From: Harmonia axyridis
Lineage: Eukaryota > Arthropoda > Insecta > Coleoptera > Coccinellidae
Direction: 5' to 3'
DNA: 64,000 bases
NCBI RefSeq assembly: GCF_914767665.1
Contig: NC_059503.1
Location: 8,370,001-8,434,000, forward strand
Shown: positions 36,301-51,300 of the stretch, one piece after another
How the letters are laid out: each line of letters opens with the position of its first letter
Position numbering within the stretch: position 1 is the first letter of the stretch
Notes under the pieces: generated by a model
Database searches by the model: none
What the model was told of the DNA's origin: nothing
What the model saw: the letters and a program-made list of their open reading frames with translations, nothing else
Position numbers and translations under genes: made by a program

Positions 36301-39300
36301 CAGCTGAAAATAAGAACTTGTTTTAGGTGAACGACTTTTTTTTTTAACTCGAATACTTACAGAGTACAGAAACCTTGAAAGAACATGAAGCTGTGTTTCC
36401 TGCAGCATCGAAAGCAACATAAGCTATCTCGTATGTTCCCCACAACAGGGTTTGTCCAGGTTGATGTCCATTCTTCTCCACTACCTTTACAATACCAACA
36501 TTGTCATTGAAGTGAGGCTCATCCCAAGACACTTGAGCAGATCCATTCTTTGTAATTATCCACAAGTCACCAGGACAGTACTCAACTTTTGGTGGAATCT
36601 TATCTACTTTGAGTTGTTGACATTTAGGACCGCTGTAACCTGCAGGACAGTTCCTCTGACCACAGTGGGATGGAACTATTCTTTCTACACCTCCAACAGT
36701 TTCTTCATACCCAGCCCAGGTCAGTATCAATCCACGATGCAATACAGGTTCAGTTCTGCAGTCCCTGACTTGTTTCTGAATTTCATTAGTGATGTCAAGA
36801 GCTCTTCCCCAGAGTTGAACCTTAGTTAAATGGCCTTGGAATCCTGTTTCGGTATATGCCTTAGGGTTTCCAGACTGTGGCTTTCCTAATGTGACCCATG
36901 CACTGAAAATAACATTGTATTAAACGGATATTGAGTGAAAATCTATCTAAGAGTTACTTACTATTCCGGTAATTTTCTACCAGCTGCATATCCTTCCACT
37001 TTGCTGGCAATTAATCCTTCAGTGATCAATTTCAACTCTCCACCATTTTCGCCATCCCAAACTATTGCAATATGATGCCACTGAGCATCGTTTACAGTTG
37101 TATAATCCCTGTAACTAAGGTAAACGTCTTGGATGTCTGGGAATAGTGATACTTGTACACCATTGGCATGTGCTTGTATAATAGCTCTCCTATTATCCGG
37201 AATATTTTTCGAGCTGAAATTTTGAAGGTATTGACTGTGTCTTTTATTAGAACCTATTTTTTGTTACCTCACGCTATAGAGAGTAAAGAAGATACCACTC
37301 TCATCTTTTTGTGTAAACTGCACCCACATGGCAATAGTTAGACTAGACATTGAACCTGTTTCGAAAGGCACAACTTGCGAAGCAGAGCTTCTAGTTTCAT
37401 CACTAAAGTAGAGATCGTAATCCACAGAAATAGCTGAAAATTCACAATTAAAATTCCAATTTAAATTACCAAAATGATCTACTCACTTTTTCTGCAGTCT
37501 TCGCCCGTTAGATTGAAAGGACATTTGCAGTAGAATTTCTCAGTAAGATCTATACATGTAGCACTTGGCGGACACGAATTTTCCTTGCAATCATTTATGT
37601 TCTCTTCGCAATACCTTCCAGTGTATCCTGGAGGACAAGTACATTTGAATCCGAGGTGGTCGTTGATGCAAGTTGCACCGTTTTGACAATCGTTTTCTTG
37701 GCAGGCATCATATTCATATTGGCAACCTATTCCTGAATATTTATCGGAGCAAGAACAATTGAGACCAGAGCCAAAATCTTGGCATCTACCTCCATGCATA
37801 CATGGGTTACCAATACATCTTTCTGGAGCAGTTTCACATTGTTTTCCGTCAGTACCTGATGGACAACTGAAAAGAGAGGTATCAGACTAAAGTGGACCTC
37901 AAAAACTTGACAGAGTGCGATCTACTAATAATAATCGGATTTATTACTTACACGCAGAAGAAGTCTTGGAAAAGATTAATACAAGCAGCATCATTTTGGC
38001 AGGGCTTAGATTGGCAGCTACCAATGTCAGTTTCGCAGTTAACACCAGTCCATCCTGGAGGACATACACAACTATAAGTTCCTGTGCCATCTCTACATGA
38101 TGCTCCATTCAAACATGGCTCAGATTTGCAGTCATCGATATTTTCCTAGGAGAATTTGTTTTTTAGATCAATAAATTTCAGGAAACTAATCAATAATGAA
38201 TTAATTAGTAAATAATTCCTAGAATTAGTTCACCTACCTCACAATACGTTCCTGAGTAACCTTCCCTGCACATGCATACGAATTTATTGTCCAAATCGAT
38301 ACATTTATCTGTTCCTATAGGGTTGCAAGGATCACTCAAACATTCGTCAATTTCTGCCTCGCATTGTAAACCAACAAATCCAGGTCTACACTTGCATGAG
38401 AAAGTATCTACCAAATCAGTGCAGGAGGCTCCATTTTGGCATGGCTCAGATGAGCAGAAATCAATGGTATGTTGGCATTTCTTTCCTGTGTATCCTGGTT
38501 CACAAGAACACGTGAAGTCGTCAATACCGTCTATACACTGTCCCTCGTTTTCACAAGGATTATCAGCGCAGTCGTTGATGTTGGAGTCACAGTTTTCTCC
38601 TAAAATACCAGACAGATTTAGAACTGAGTCAGTCCTTTGAGTATAACAAAATTGAATATCCCTACTACTAACCTGTCCATCCTGGGTCACAAATACATTG
38701 GTAGAAGAATAATTTATCGGCACATACACCATTTTTGCATGGATTTCTAGAACATAAGTCAATCTTTTCTTGACATCTTTTTCCAGTGAAACCTGCAGGA
38801 CAAGAACAGCTGAAATCATCAACTAAATCTGTACAGTTGGCACCAAGGAGACAAGGTTTCTCAGCACAATCATCAACATTTATATCGCACGTTTGTCCTT
38901 CCCATCCTGGCAAACATTCACACATGAATCGTCCTTGTTGAAGGGCCACACAGGTAGCTCCATTGTTGCAAGGATTACCATTAGCAGAACAAGGATCGAT
39001 CTGAAATCATATGAATTTAATCACTTGAGTCTTGATAACAGCTAATTACTTACAGTGACATCACAGTCTTGTCCAGTGTAACCAGATCGACATAAGCAAG
39101 TGTAATTATTGAAACCAGGTTCATCTTTGCACATTGCTCTGGCTGGACAAGTATCGTTGCTACAATCGGATCTCTCTTCTTGGCAATTAATTCCAAAGTA
39201 ACCAGGTGCACATTGACATCTGTAGCCTTGAGGTAGATCTATACAAGTAGCACCGTTATAGCAAGGTTGAGAGGAGCATTCATCGATGTCTATTTCACAA

Positions 39301-42300
39301 CGTCTTCCCGAAAATCCTGCTGGGCAATAACATTGTACTGTGTGTCCCATTGGAACGCAGAGGCCACCATGTTGACAAGAATTCTCTTGACATTGAACTG
39401 AGTGACATTGGTCTCTTCCGGTAGATGCTACACCTTCTGTTTTCATGTTGGTCGGACATTCGTTGCAAGTAGTTTGTCCAGAGAGAGCTTGATAGAAATC
39501 TTTTGGACAGGGAGAACATGGTGCTAAACCTGTTTGTGAGTAGCTGCCTGGTGCGCACTTTGGTCTACATTTATCCTTGTGATAAGCCGCTGGCTGGTAT
39601 GTAAAAGTATTGGCAGGACAAGATTGACAATCCTTGAAACCTTCGATTGGTGGTTCTCCTGTGAAGCTATTCCTTGGACATTCCAAGCAAGGTACCAAGC
39701 CTGTTGGTGAATAAGTTCCATAACCACAAACAGGTATACAATCATTGATACTCTTAGATCCTTCTTCTCTGGTGTAGGTTCCTTGCGGGCATCTGTTACA
39801 AGAGCCTTGTCTATCTGAGTTCTGATAGAAACCACGTGGGCAGTAAGTACATTCTTTTTGTTTTTCACCGGCAAATGTACCAGCTGGGCAGTGCACTGAA
39901 ATTGAAGGATATAATGTAATGATGGTCGTCTCATAAACTCTGAGATTTTGCAGAATATCTTAAAAAGTAATGGATACTCACAGCATCTTGGTACGTTGTT
40001 TGTGTCCATATTGAGGACCTCACCAACGCTACAAGTGAATCCTCGAGTGATGCTAGATTTCAGACCCTTCAGAGGTGGACACTGGTTTCCAATAGCAGCA
40101 ACATTCAATAAAGGATCTATTACAGCACTTGCGTAAGGTACCGATAAATCGAATACCAGATTTAGAGTGCTACCACATAAATCGTACAATTGAGGTTGTC
40201 GAATAACTGGCACAATATTTAGAACATAATCTATATTGAGAACATTCTCTTCGATCAATACGGGAATTGCTTTAATGAACGTAACGTTCATGTCAACATT
40301 CACAGCTGAACATCTCTGAGACAGAATGGCATTTAGGTTTGCGTAATATTGTGAGACAACATCAGTGTATTGGTTCAAACAGGATGTGGCTACAGCACCA
40401 TTGGCCCTATAGGATATGGTACCGGTGACATGGTAGTCAGCTTGTTGAGTATCTGGAAGAAGACGAAGATGAAAGTTTCAATATAGATGTGGTGTTGTTT
40501 TGAATTACCTTCAGATACACAATCTGGTACGACAGAGGTAGGTGTCCAGGGTTTTCTTGTACTACAAGAGAATGTTTTAATGGGCTCGCCATCTGTAAAT
40601 CTGTATCCAGGATTACATGTGGCAACGCATTCTAATCCTCTGTCTCCAGGTATGCAGTTCAAAGCACCATTTGATGGTGGGCTAAGCTCCCAGTCAACAC
40701 AAGGTGTAGCTTGAACAGAAACCTACGAAAATCAGAGGTAAGTATACAAAATATTAATATCAATTGATTGATAATCGATGAAAAAAGATTTCTTACCTGG
40801 AAGTGACAAGAAGCCTTGTTTCCAAATTTGTCTGTAGCAAACACCGTAACATTCTCGAATGATCCAATGGGAATAACAGCTTTTTCTGGTACGAATGCTA
40901 TGTTTACTTCACCAGAAGCATCGGTTGTGTTGATTCTACGTCTTGTTTCGTTGAAATTGATGATGTAACTATCTTGCTTATCAACTAGTTCGATAACGTA
41001 ACTTTGTGGACAACTTAACTGAGGTGGAGTGTTGTCTGAAAAAAATTTGATAAGTCAGTAAGCATTTTGATGAGCAATTAGTGTTTATAAATTTACCTGG
41101 TACAGTAATGTTGATTTCACAGATAGCAACATTACCGTCATAGTCGAAAGCAACGTATTTGACAACCATATCTTCAAAGACATACAACGGAGTTTTGAAG
41201 TTTTGTGGCTTGACCTCAAGACGTGCAATACTTCCAGAGTTATCAACAGCTGTTGGTTCAGTGAAATTGACTGGCAGAAGACCACCATTGGCATCTTTCT
41301 GTACAACAATTGGTTGCTGTGGACAATTTTGGAAAACAGGAGTCTCGTTATCTGAAAAGTATTGAAATTAATTTCTGTGTTGTATATGGAATGTAATTCT
41401 TCTTACCAACACACGGTGAATAGCCATAATTGTAACCAAGAAGTGGTTCTTCCTCTGGTTCGTCGCATCCCATCAACTCGAATTTCAAACAGGCATTATC
41501 CATATAGCTCACAATGCCAAGAATAACGAACCTGGCTTGTACATATTTCGGCAGAGATATCATTGCAAGTTCTCCATAATTGCCAGGATCTCTCATCGTC
41601 AAATTGAAATTGGGGAAGTATACAACGTAATTTTCACTACTTGCTTGTTTGTAGAAAAACCTAATTTCAGTTGGACGTCCAACAATATCATTTGTGACAA
41701 CCCCTTTTACTAGGATAGCTTTAACCCGATACACTTTCCCTAAATCAACACTGACGTATGTAAAAGCTTCTTGTTTACCACACCATCCAGTCACAGAGTT
41801 CAGCCTTATATTTCTGGCTTCATAATTAGGCCTCTCACTTGTCGCATTGATGGCTGAATCTGGAATCTTTCCAGAAGCAAGACCAAGAGGTTTCACTATC
41901 TTACATTCTGGCTCGCGAACACAAGTGATAGGTCTCGGGTTTATCAAAATGTAACCGGGTCTATTACATGCAAAAGATACTTCTGAACCCTGTTCGTAGC
42001 TCCCAGCAATTTGGTAACCGTCGCTTGGTCTACCGGGATCCTGGCAAACTGGACCTTCACATCTAAGATCACCGAAATCCCAAACTGAATTTGCTTGACA
42101 TCTTACTATGTTGTCATGTTTGCTACTTTGTCCAGCTAATTTGAAAGTGTTCTGGCAACCGAAATAGAAAGACGATTGGTATTTGGTATCCATATATCTA
42201 CCATATTCAGCACCTGGGGATGGTTGAGGTATGCCGCAATCAGCTCTTGGACAAGAAGGAAGATTTCCACTGAGCCAGTAGTCTGGTAAACCCTAGAATA

Positions 42301-45300
42301 AGGAAATTGTGACTGTTTGTTTGGTATGAAATAAAATAGTTAAACTTACTGGTTTAGGATCGTAAACACATTGCCTGAATCCTGATGTCGCAGTTCTTCT
42401 TAACTGTTTACCATTAAGATCACAACTCAACGTTACATTCTCTCTAAACGGTACCAAGACGCTAGAGTCATCATTTCTTAAAACTCGAAGCCCCTCATTT
42501 TTATCGTCAGGAAGAGAGACACATTGGGCATCTATAAATATAATGATCAATAATGGATACCTGAGATTGATTGTGATGATATAAACTTACATTTACACTC
42601 TGGTACTGATCCATTCCAAACACCAGTGGATGTACACAAAAGGTAAGAAGAACCAGACATGATATAACCAAAATCACATTGGAAACTGACTAGATCACCA
42701 AAGTGGTAGTATTTTTCAGTGGAAAGAATCAAGCCATTCTCAGGAGGGCTCAAATTTGGACACATTACTGGCACGCAAGATTTATTCACCTATAAGTTTT
42801 TATTTGAGCAACTGGAAATACATCAAAATTCGAGTGAATCTTACTTGGTAGGAATCACCATCTCTCAGTCCATTTTCTGATTTTTCTATATAATATGAGG
42901 CTGTTCCATTTCGAGTGTATAGCTCAAAACCAATGTTGCAGGCACAACTATGATCACCTGGGTTATTTATACATTTTTGATCGCAACCACCATTATTAAC
43001 AGCACATTCATTGATGTCCAGGCATTCCAGTTTGGTGCAACCGATGACTTCCAATTTCAAGCAGGGAGCACGAACATAATCCTATATGAAAACCATAGAA
43101 TTGAAACATTCTAAGTTGTTTTAGTTAAAGAGTCACCTACCTGAATCTTGAACTTGATATATCTTGTTTCAATTGGCACTGGCAGATTCAGAATCGAAAG
43201 AGTTGGTTCTAGAATTCTGAACTCAACAGCTGTACCGTCAGGATTTCTATAATCTTTGAAGGCGTCTGTTAGATCATCTGTGTATTGCAGTCTCATAGCT
43301 GTGGTAAAAGCATAGTTGCCATCTGGTCTATCAACACTCATTGTTTTGAAGCCTTTCACGATAGTAGGTGCTTTTAAGTCTACAAGAACCCAATTTGCAC
43401 CACCTTCTTGAGAGTTTCCACACCATCCAAGACCGTTGTTCAAACGAATATTCTACAAATAAGCATTAGATTATGATAGATGATGTATTAAATGGAATAT
43501 ACATAAAAGAGAAAGAATAATGAATAAAATCAATGCTATTTACATTTTTGTTATATCCAGGCTCGGTACTTGATACGGAGATAGCTTCATCTGGTATACC
43601 ACCATTTATCAAACCCAATTCCAATGGTCTGCAATCAGTTCTGGAAACGAAACCCTTCTTGCACTTGCAATGGAAAGATCCAGGGTTGTTTATACATTCT
43701 GTAGATGCAGCATCGCATTGTGAAGCGATACATTCATTGATATCCTCACATTTCGGTGGACTGTTGAATTCTTGATTTTCACCACATCGTAGAGCTCCAC
43801 TACCAATCAATTTGTAACCTCTGTGACATTGAACTCTAGCTTCGTCGTTGAAGAAATACTCTCTGGTGCTATCAATGAAATAACCATTCTTGATTTCTGG
43901 GAATACTGGACACTTGGCTCCTATAGAAATTGGATAGTTTTTATAATCTCTAAACTCAAATAGCAGATAATAATTCTACTAACTTGAACAGGTTGGAACT
44001 TCTCCTGACCATGTACCATTACTCATACACAAAATTACTGGAGGTCCACTTCTGACGTACCCGGGTTCACATTCATAACGGACAATGGTACCATAAGATC
44101 GACCAAGACCATTGAGAAGGGTAACATTTGCATGTGGTACTTCTGGCAATGCTGAGCACTGAGAAGCTAGAAACGAAAAATATGAAAATATTTTCCAGAT
44201 AGTTTAGGCTATTGTACTCACCTAAACAATTTGGTTTCTTCTCCCATCTACCATCGGCTAAACAAGATATTCTTTCAATAGGTTGTCCTGTTGGGAAAGC
44301 AAAGCCAGCATAACACTGATACATGGCTTGTCCCCTGTATGTAACATTAGTAGATCCAGTAGAGAAACCATTGTCAATTTGTGGTACAGGACCACAGTAG
44401 ACTTCTTGGCATTTTGGTATATAGCTAATCGACCAGTTACCACCAGGCAAACATTTTGTTGTGATTCTGTTCCTTCCAGTTGCAAACTCTTGGCCAATTG
44501 GACAATTAAATGTGACAACTGTACCGAATGAAGTATCTCTACTTGAAGCCAAGGCTCCATCACCAGGTTTCAGAGGTGGACAATCTAATAACAAATTAAT
44601 CTCAGTTGAGGTTATCCTTGATGATCGATTTCGCAAACAATTTTCCTTGTGGTTGTGAAAAGATTTAAAATTACGTAAGGAAATTGGTCTCACCTGCAGA
44701 GAACGTTGCTTCCCAACCAATGCTATCATGGAGGGCATCAGTTACGAATCTCAGGAGCATTTCTCCACTGGATGCGGTCAAAGTGATCTTTGGCTTTGAA
44801 TTGGCAGAGAAACCGTTACCAGAGTGAAGTCTCAACCCAGTTGTGGAGGAACCATCGTATACTTGAACAAAATCTGATTTGTCCACTTCAAACCTTTTGA
44901 AATTCAGGGATAGAGGACCTCCTTCTGGGTTCTTTATCTTGTACAAACATTCTTGATTGCTTGGATATTCAGTCAGTCCAAAAGCTGGTGATGATACAGT
45001 ACCGTTGGTTGATTCAATTGTAGCTCTGCAGCCTGGAAACATTCTGGATCAGAAGAAGAAAAATAGTTGGATTCGATTACTACATACCTTGTGTGTATTT
45101 GATTTTGAATCCTTTTTTGGAATCGCCCAGACTTGTCTTGAAATATAGGTATAAGTTGCTTTGGGTTGAAATTATGACTCTTTGGTTGTTTTGCAGACCT
45201 CCAGTTAATCTAGCAATAGGTTTGCTTTTCGGTGAATCTCCATCTCTAACTAGAATATAGTCCTTGTTGTTCTCCAACTCCAAATCCTCAATTTCCAGTG

Positions 45301-48300
45301 AGATAATCCGTCCAGGTATGGCACTTATGATATATAAACATTCCAAACCTCCAGGATACTGCTCAGGGTATCCAGGAGAGCTCAGAACCTGAGGTTGAGT
45401 AGTCGCTCTAAGCGTACCTCCACAACTCGAAGGTTCAGTCTTCCAAGATGCCCTGAAGCCTTTTCTTTCTACAGAAGCATCAGTACTGAATTTGATAATC
45501 ATGAAGTTGGAGGCAGAAACGAAGGAATGGTTGGTAAGATCTTGTTTTCCTGATAGAGTTGCTAGGTTTACAGATGTATCTTCAGTTCTTCCTCCTACCA
45601 GAATTTGTACAGTATCAAAAGTTTTCTCAGTCTCGAATTCTTGGAACTGGAGTAGAATATTGTGTCCTTGAGGACCTTCCAACGTCCACTTGCAATTGGT
45701 GAGAGGTGCATATTTGTGCGGATAATCCGGGTTTTCTACAACTCCTCCGCTACTGGCGAAGTAGAAGTTGCAGTTCGAAGGACAATCTACCTCGTCTGAG
45801 GAATCTCCGCAGTCGTCCTGTTTGTCGCAACGGAATTTCTCGTTGATGCAGCGTCCATTGGAACAGTGGAAGGATCCTTCTGGACAGGCTTTTGTACGAC
45901 ACATAAATGGGAGCAGTCTTTCGCAAGTGGTTAGTTCCCATGATTGCGTTTCTCCGGTGAGTGTCACATCTACACATTCTCCTGAGGATGGATTTGGTTG
46001 GTGTAGAGACCAAAAACCTACAAAATATTTTTTTTATTATTTATGAATGAAGAAAGGACACAGGACACTGTAATGGATGTAGAATATCATGCACAAAAAC
46101 AAAGTGAATAAATTCAACAGAAAGAAATGCTAAATAGGAATTCACGCGCTCAAATCAAAATTTGAAGGAATTCTATGAAATAAACTTGAAAAATTATTGA
46201 AACTTAAAATCATATTTGAACATTCACTACTCATGAATTTTCTCAGAAATTTCAAAATAATTTCGTTCAATTAATTTTATAGGCTGTTATTATGTGAGAA
46301 TTGCAGTAGATTTCGAGTAGAATTTTGTTGGCTTCTGAATAATCTTCATTTTATAGAAGATTCGATTCATTTTTTTCACAATTCCTATTGAAGAGGTCCA
46401 GAATTCAAAACTTTCCTCTTCTATGACATATTATTATTTGATATAACGGGTGTTTTTTTTTCGAGGTATATCAATTTAAGTTGGCATTACTGTTCAAGAT
46501 GGCGACCGATTTAACAGCTGTCAAGTGATTTATTCTCAGTTTGGTTTGGCAATTCATCATGAATAGACTCACGCCTAAACAACGCTTGCCAATAGTGCAA
46601 TTTTATTTCGAAAATAATGGTTCTGTGTGGAATACGTATCGCGCACTACGTCCATTAGCGATGAAGCGAACTTCTGATTGAATGGCTACGTCAACAAACA
46701 AAACTGCCGCATTTGGAGTGAAGCTAATTCTCAAGTGTATGTCGAAACACCGTTACACCAGAAAAACTGACTGTTTGGTGCGCTTTATGGGCTGGTGGAA
46801 CCATTGAACCGTACTTATTCAAAAACGGTGATGGCCAGAATGTTACAGTCAATGGTGATCGGTATAGAGCCATAATTACTAACTTTTTCATTCCTGAATT
46901 GAACAACCATGATGTCCAGAAGCTGTGGTTCCAACAAGAGGGCGCAACATGTCACACAGCTCGTGCCACAATCTATTTATTGAAAGACACGTTTGGTGAC
47001 CGCCTAATTTTACGTTTTGGACCTGTGAATTGGCCTCCAAGATCTTGTGATTTTACACCGCTAGACTACTTTCTGTAGGGCTATGTAACGTCATTGATCT
47101 ATGCGGATAAGCCACAAACCCTTGACCATTTGGAAGACAACATTCGCCGTGTTATTGCCGATATACGGCCACAAATGTTGGAAAAAGTCATCGAAAATTG
47201 GACGTCCAGATTGGACTACATCCGAGCCAGCCGTGGCGGTCATATGCCAGAAATCATATTTAAAATGTAATGCCACAAGATTATCTAGCGGATAAATAAA
47301 ATTCATGTCAATCGAATAATCCATCGTTGTTTTATTGCAATATAAAGTTCTATAGCTCTAAAAAAAACACCCCTTATATGTATGTTTTACTTAATAATTG
47401 GAGAGAAATTCTGAAGAATTTTGGTATGTAAATATCGAAAAAATCATATTTATTCGAGTTGCTTCAGAATTGATTTCAAATTACGGTTGGACTGATTTCT
47501 TTACATTCCATGACCATCCAAGTATCATTTAAAACATTCAAATCATTGTTATGGTTCAATTCAATTCTGATTGATCGGGTTCAACTAAAAATACCCAATA
47601 TCATCATACGCGTTGAGTTTTTTGATCTAAGGAAAGTCGACTTGACCTTACTTTCCTATTGGTTTCTCTGACCTGCATAGTCTGCAGCACTTACAAGTAA
47701 ACATACGGGTTCATACCACATATCAACACAAACGGTCATCTACCGTTTCATTAGAATCAATAGGATTTTTTCTGTATGTACGTTACGATGAAAATCTTGT
47801 CGTCTTCCATTTTCGTTCAAGAGAAAATTATTTGTTTGTTTCATCTGTGGCATAAACTACATCAAAGTAGAGAGTATATGTTTGGTTGGAATTACTGAAA
47901 TATCGACACTTATATCCGTAGATATCATAAAGGAAATTCAGGAAGTGGATTAATTCGTTTAGGCTGCTATTTGAACAACAATCTACAATAAATTCTTACC
48001 TGAATACTGTGAAACCAATGTGCCAGCAGCAGATTCAAGTGTGTTGGTTTTTAAGTCATCTAATGATGCTAAACCTAGCCAAAAATTGTTTCTTGTAGCA
48101 TTCCTCCTTTCTATTGGTACTGACGAGGTAGCTATAGATGATGTTACATTGTTCTCTTCGTAAGTTTCTACAGATATAAGATCACTGCCATATCTGGAAA
48201 TAGAAATATACTTAACTTACATATTCCTTATAGAGTCATTCAATTTTAACGAAACATTTCAATTCATAACACTATAAATAATAAAAATTTCCAATAAAGG

Positions 48301-51300
48301 AAATTATGTTAGTATCATTGGAAGTTTTCTATATTCTTTAAAATTTGACCTCTTGAGTCCTCTTGATGAGGGGAAAAATCAAATCAATAATGAACAAAAT
48401 TTGTGTTGATCATATAATCAATTTAGCTGAGCTTTCATCAAAATTCATTGGATCATCTCGGAAATATATTCAGGTCCATAATCATCATGAGAATCCTCTC
48501 AAATGATTATTCTAGCAAAGTGGGTCAGAATTGTTTCTTAGTTATTCAAAGCACCTGAAGCAATCACGACCAAAATCCACGCTGATGAATAACTTCTACA
48601 CCTCAAAAGCCATACTGTTGAAAGCAACAACTACAATTACCGAAGCAGGTGTTGCAAGGAACTTCTTTCATCTTCATGTGAATTTCTCATAAATCGATGT
48701 GATTGAATTGGCTGTGGGAACACAGCCAAAAACTTTTCGGATTCGGTTTGGTAACGGAGAAACTAATCTTAATTAATTTATGTGGCTTAAACACTTTCAG
48801 TAAGGATTGATCTTTATTATTCGAGTTTATTGGAGTTGTTTGAGCCGGTTGATAAGATCAGTAATTGATTGTATAGATAAACATTCAGCCATCAATAAAT
48901 CACAATAGTTTGTGTTGTATACGTTACGTATGCTATGTTATGTATGTGAGAATAACGATTTTACCAGTTAGGTAGATCTGCTGGCTTACTAGTTGATTTC
49001 ATTTTTTCTTCTAAAATGATTTAATCAATATGAAAGTTCCTGTATTGGATAAGGAGAATCGGTATTTCATATATATTCTGATTTTTTTGTAGTTAATGAA
49101 TATTTCATTATTATCTCTGCATACAGGTACAAGATATTAGTAAAAGAGTTCAACAAATTTCAGGAGTGTTTCTGCTAGAAAAAAATATTAACAGTTTGCA
49201 TATAACTTTCTTCGCAAATGCTTTGTATTCCGAGGTTGAATGTTTTCCTAAAAATTGACTATTTATTTATTGCTTTCACTTATTTGAAAGAAAAATGATA
49301 CTCTTCAAATAGTCATACACTTTCAACAGAAAATTCTATTTTATCGCAAAGTACATAAAACATTTTCAAACGAAATATTTCAATTTGAGTAGATGATAAA
49401 GAAAAATCAAATAAAGAATACTCTCTGATAATATTCATATTGAAAGGTTCTTTAGTTTATGTTCCCAAATATTTCATAATTAGAAATTAATCCTAAGAAC
49501 GAAGAAACTAAGAAAATCTCATTTTCAGCCATATTCTAAAATACCGACCATAAAGTTTCTCCAATGTAATATAATTTGGGATGGCATTCATTTTTTGTGA
49601 CGACTATTAGCAACCAGCAGCTTGGATCATTTTTACCGGAGAAAAGCGATAGTGAATGAGAGGAAGTGAAGGATATATAATACCTAATAGCATCATTTCA
49701 CAAATGTTGAATTAAGATTCCCATGAGATGAATAATAACACCTATTTCTAAGGAGCTATACGAGTGTATCCTCTACTTGCATAACTATAATTACTTAACA
49801 CAATACGTTCACTGGAATCTCACTTGTAGGAGGATTTTTATTATTATTATTTTCATTTCTAGAGGCAATGACTTGATGCTTTATTTGCTGCAAAAGTTAC
49901 AGCTTATCGTGAGTTCTCTTCTGGGCTTTCTCCAGATATTTTTCTTCAAAAATTTATATCTTGAATATGTGCTCTAATTTACTTTTCATTATTATTTTTC
50001 AGTAAATATTCTCTAATCTGTTTCACATTTATATGGCCAAAGGCAATTAATTTTTTTAGATACCTAACTGAGCAACCCAAGCTTCAGATTATCAATCAAT
50101 AAAGGATTTCACAATTTATGTTGATAATAACAATAACAGTACTAATTTCATCGGCTTCTTCAATCCAATTTTTCAATTTATGAAAGATGATTGCTACAAT
50201 TTTCATATTCCTATTCTAATTTCAGAAATATTATACATGTTACTAACATAATTTGAAGCTTCCCAAATTCACGAGATCATCACGTATTTACCTGATTGCA
50301 AATTTTATTGCTAGCTTATCTATTTCAACTAAGCGTTCATAGAAAATATGCCAACACTATCCATAAAGTTCTTAAAATGTACAAAATATGTTTTCTAATA
50401 TGTAGTTCTAAGAATGGAATATTTAATGTAAGGTGACGAACTTTATTGGATATTATACTAGAACTTATCAACGAATGTCAAGGTTCCAATTCGAATATTC
50501 AATTAAAAAAAACCTGTTCTTAGGTCAGTAGAAGAAGCTTGTTCACTAGATCATAGAATTAAACTACCTATTTTTCCTCAGGATCATCCTCATTTGGAGA
50601 ACATTCTAGGTGAAGTAACGTTACATTCAGTATCGTTGAATTTATGAATACTAAATTTATACAGAATCATTTATTGTATGTCACTTTGGTTATTCCAGTC
50701 GCTATTATTCTTTTTGACATAAATAACATTTTTATGAATGTTGTATCAAATAAGTAGAAATCTTCAGGAAGGATTGGTTTGTTTGAATGACCTCATTATT
50801 TTTATAGACACAGTAAGAAATGCAATTGAACCAAAAGAATTATTATAGTGACTTTGATTGATGATAGGTTAATGTCGCAAACAATGGAAATTCGAATTAT
50901 ATCTTAGAATTGTTAGTAACAATCGAAATCAATTTATGGAATACTAGATAACTGACCTTCTACAGAGCTCTGCAGCTTTTTCCCATGAATGCCTGATGTT
51001 GAAATATTTGTAACAATGTAAACCTCTAAGTTCCCAACCTGAAAAAAAATCAACAATTAAACACAGTGTATATATCATTCCAATTATGGAAAAATCATTC
51101 GAAAGTCTCAAACATAATATCGCAACGATAGATCCGACTATGTTGAAATTTAGTTTGTATATTTGAAAAAAAATTACTCGATTGTCCAACTCGAATTTTA
51201 GAATCATAAAACCCTTCATCTATGATAATGAATATACAGTTATGTGGTCTCCAAGAGTACAATATGGGTATTGATACACTGGCGTTCAAAAGCTCCATAG

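Larger units (their letters stand above)
45088..51038 (-). other. uif: uif C-type lectin, LDLa and CUB 1-2 exons
   Basis: Exons 51038-50957, 48193-48000 and the first part of 46017-45088 encode the lectin domain (about residues 35-170). It runs GWELRGLHCYKYF, WEKAAELC, FWLGL, then CERLLPFMC. The 930-base exon goes on with an LDL-receptor class A module (CPEGSFHCSNGRC to DDCGDSSDEVDC) that keeps its calcium-binding acidic residues, then two CUB domains, reaching residue 436. The intron 47999-46018 holds a Tc1/mariner relic. Confidence 0.9.
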
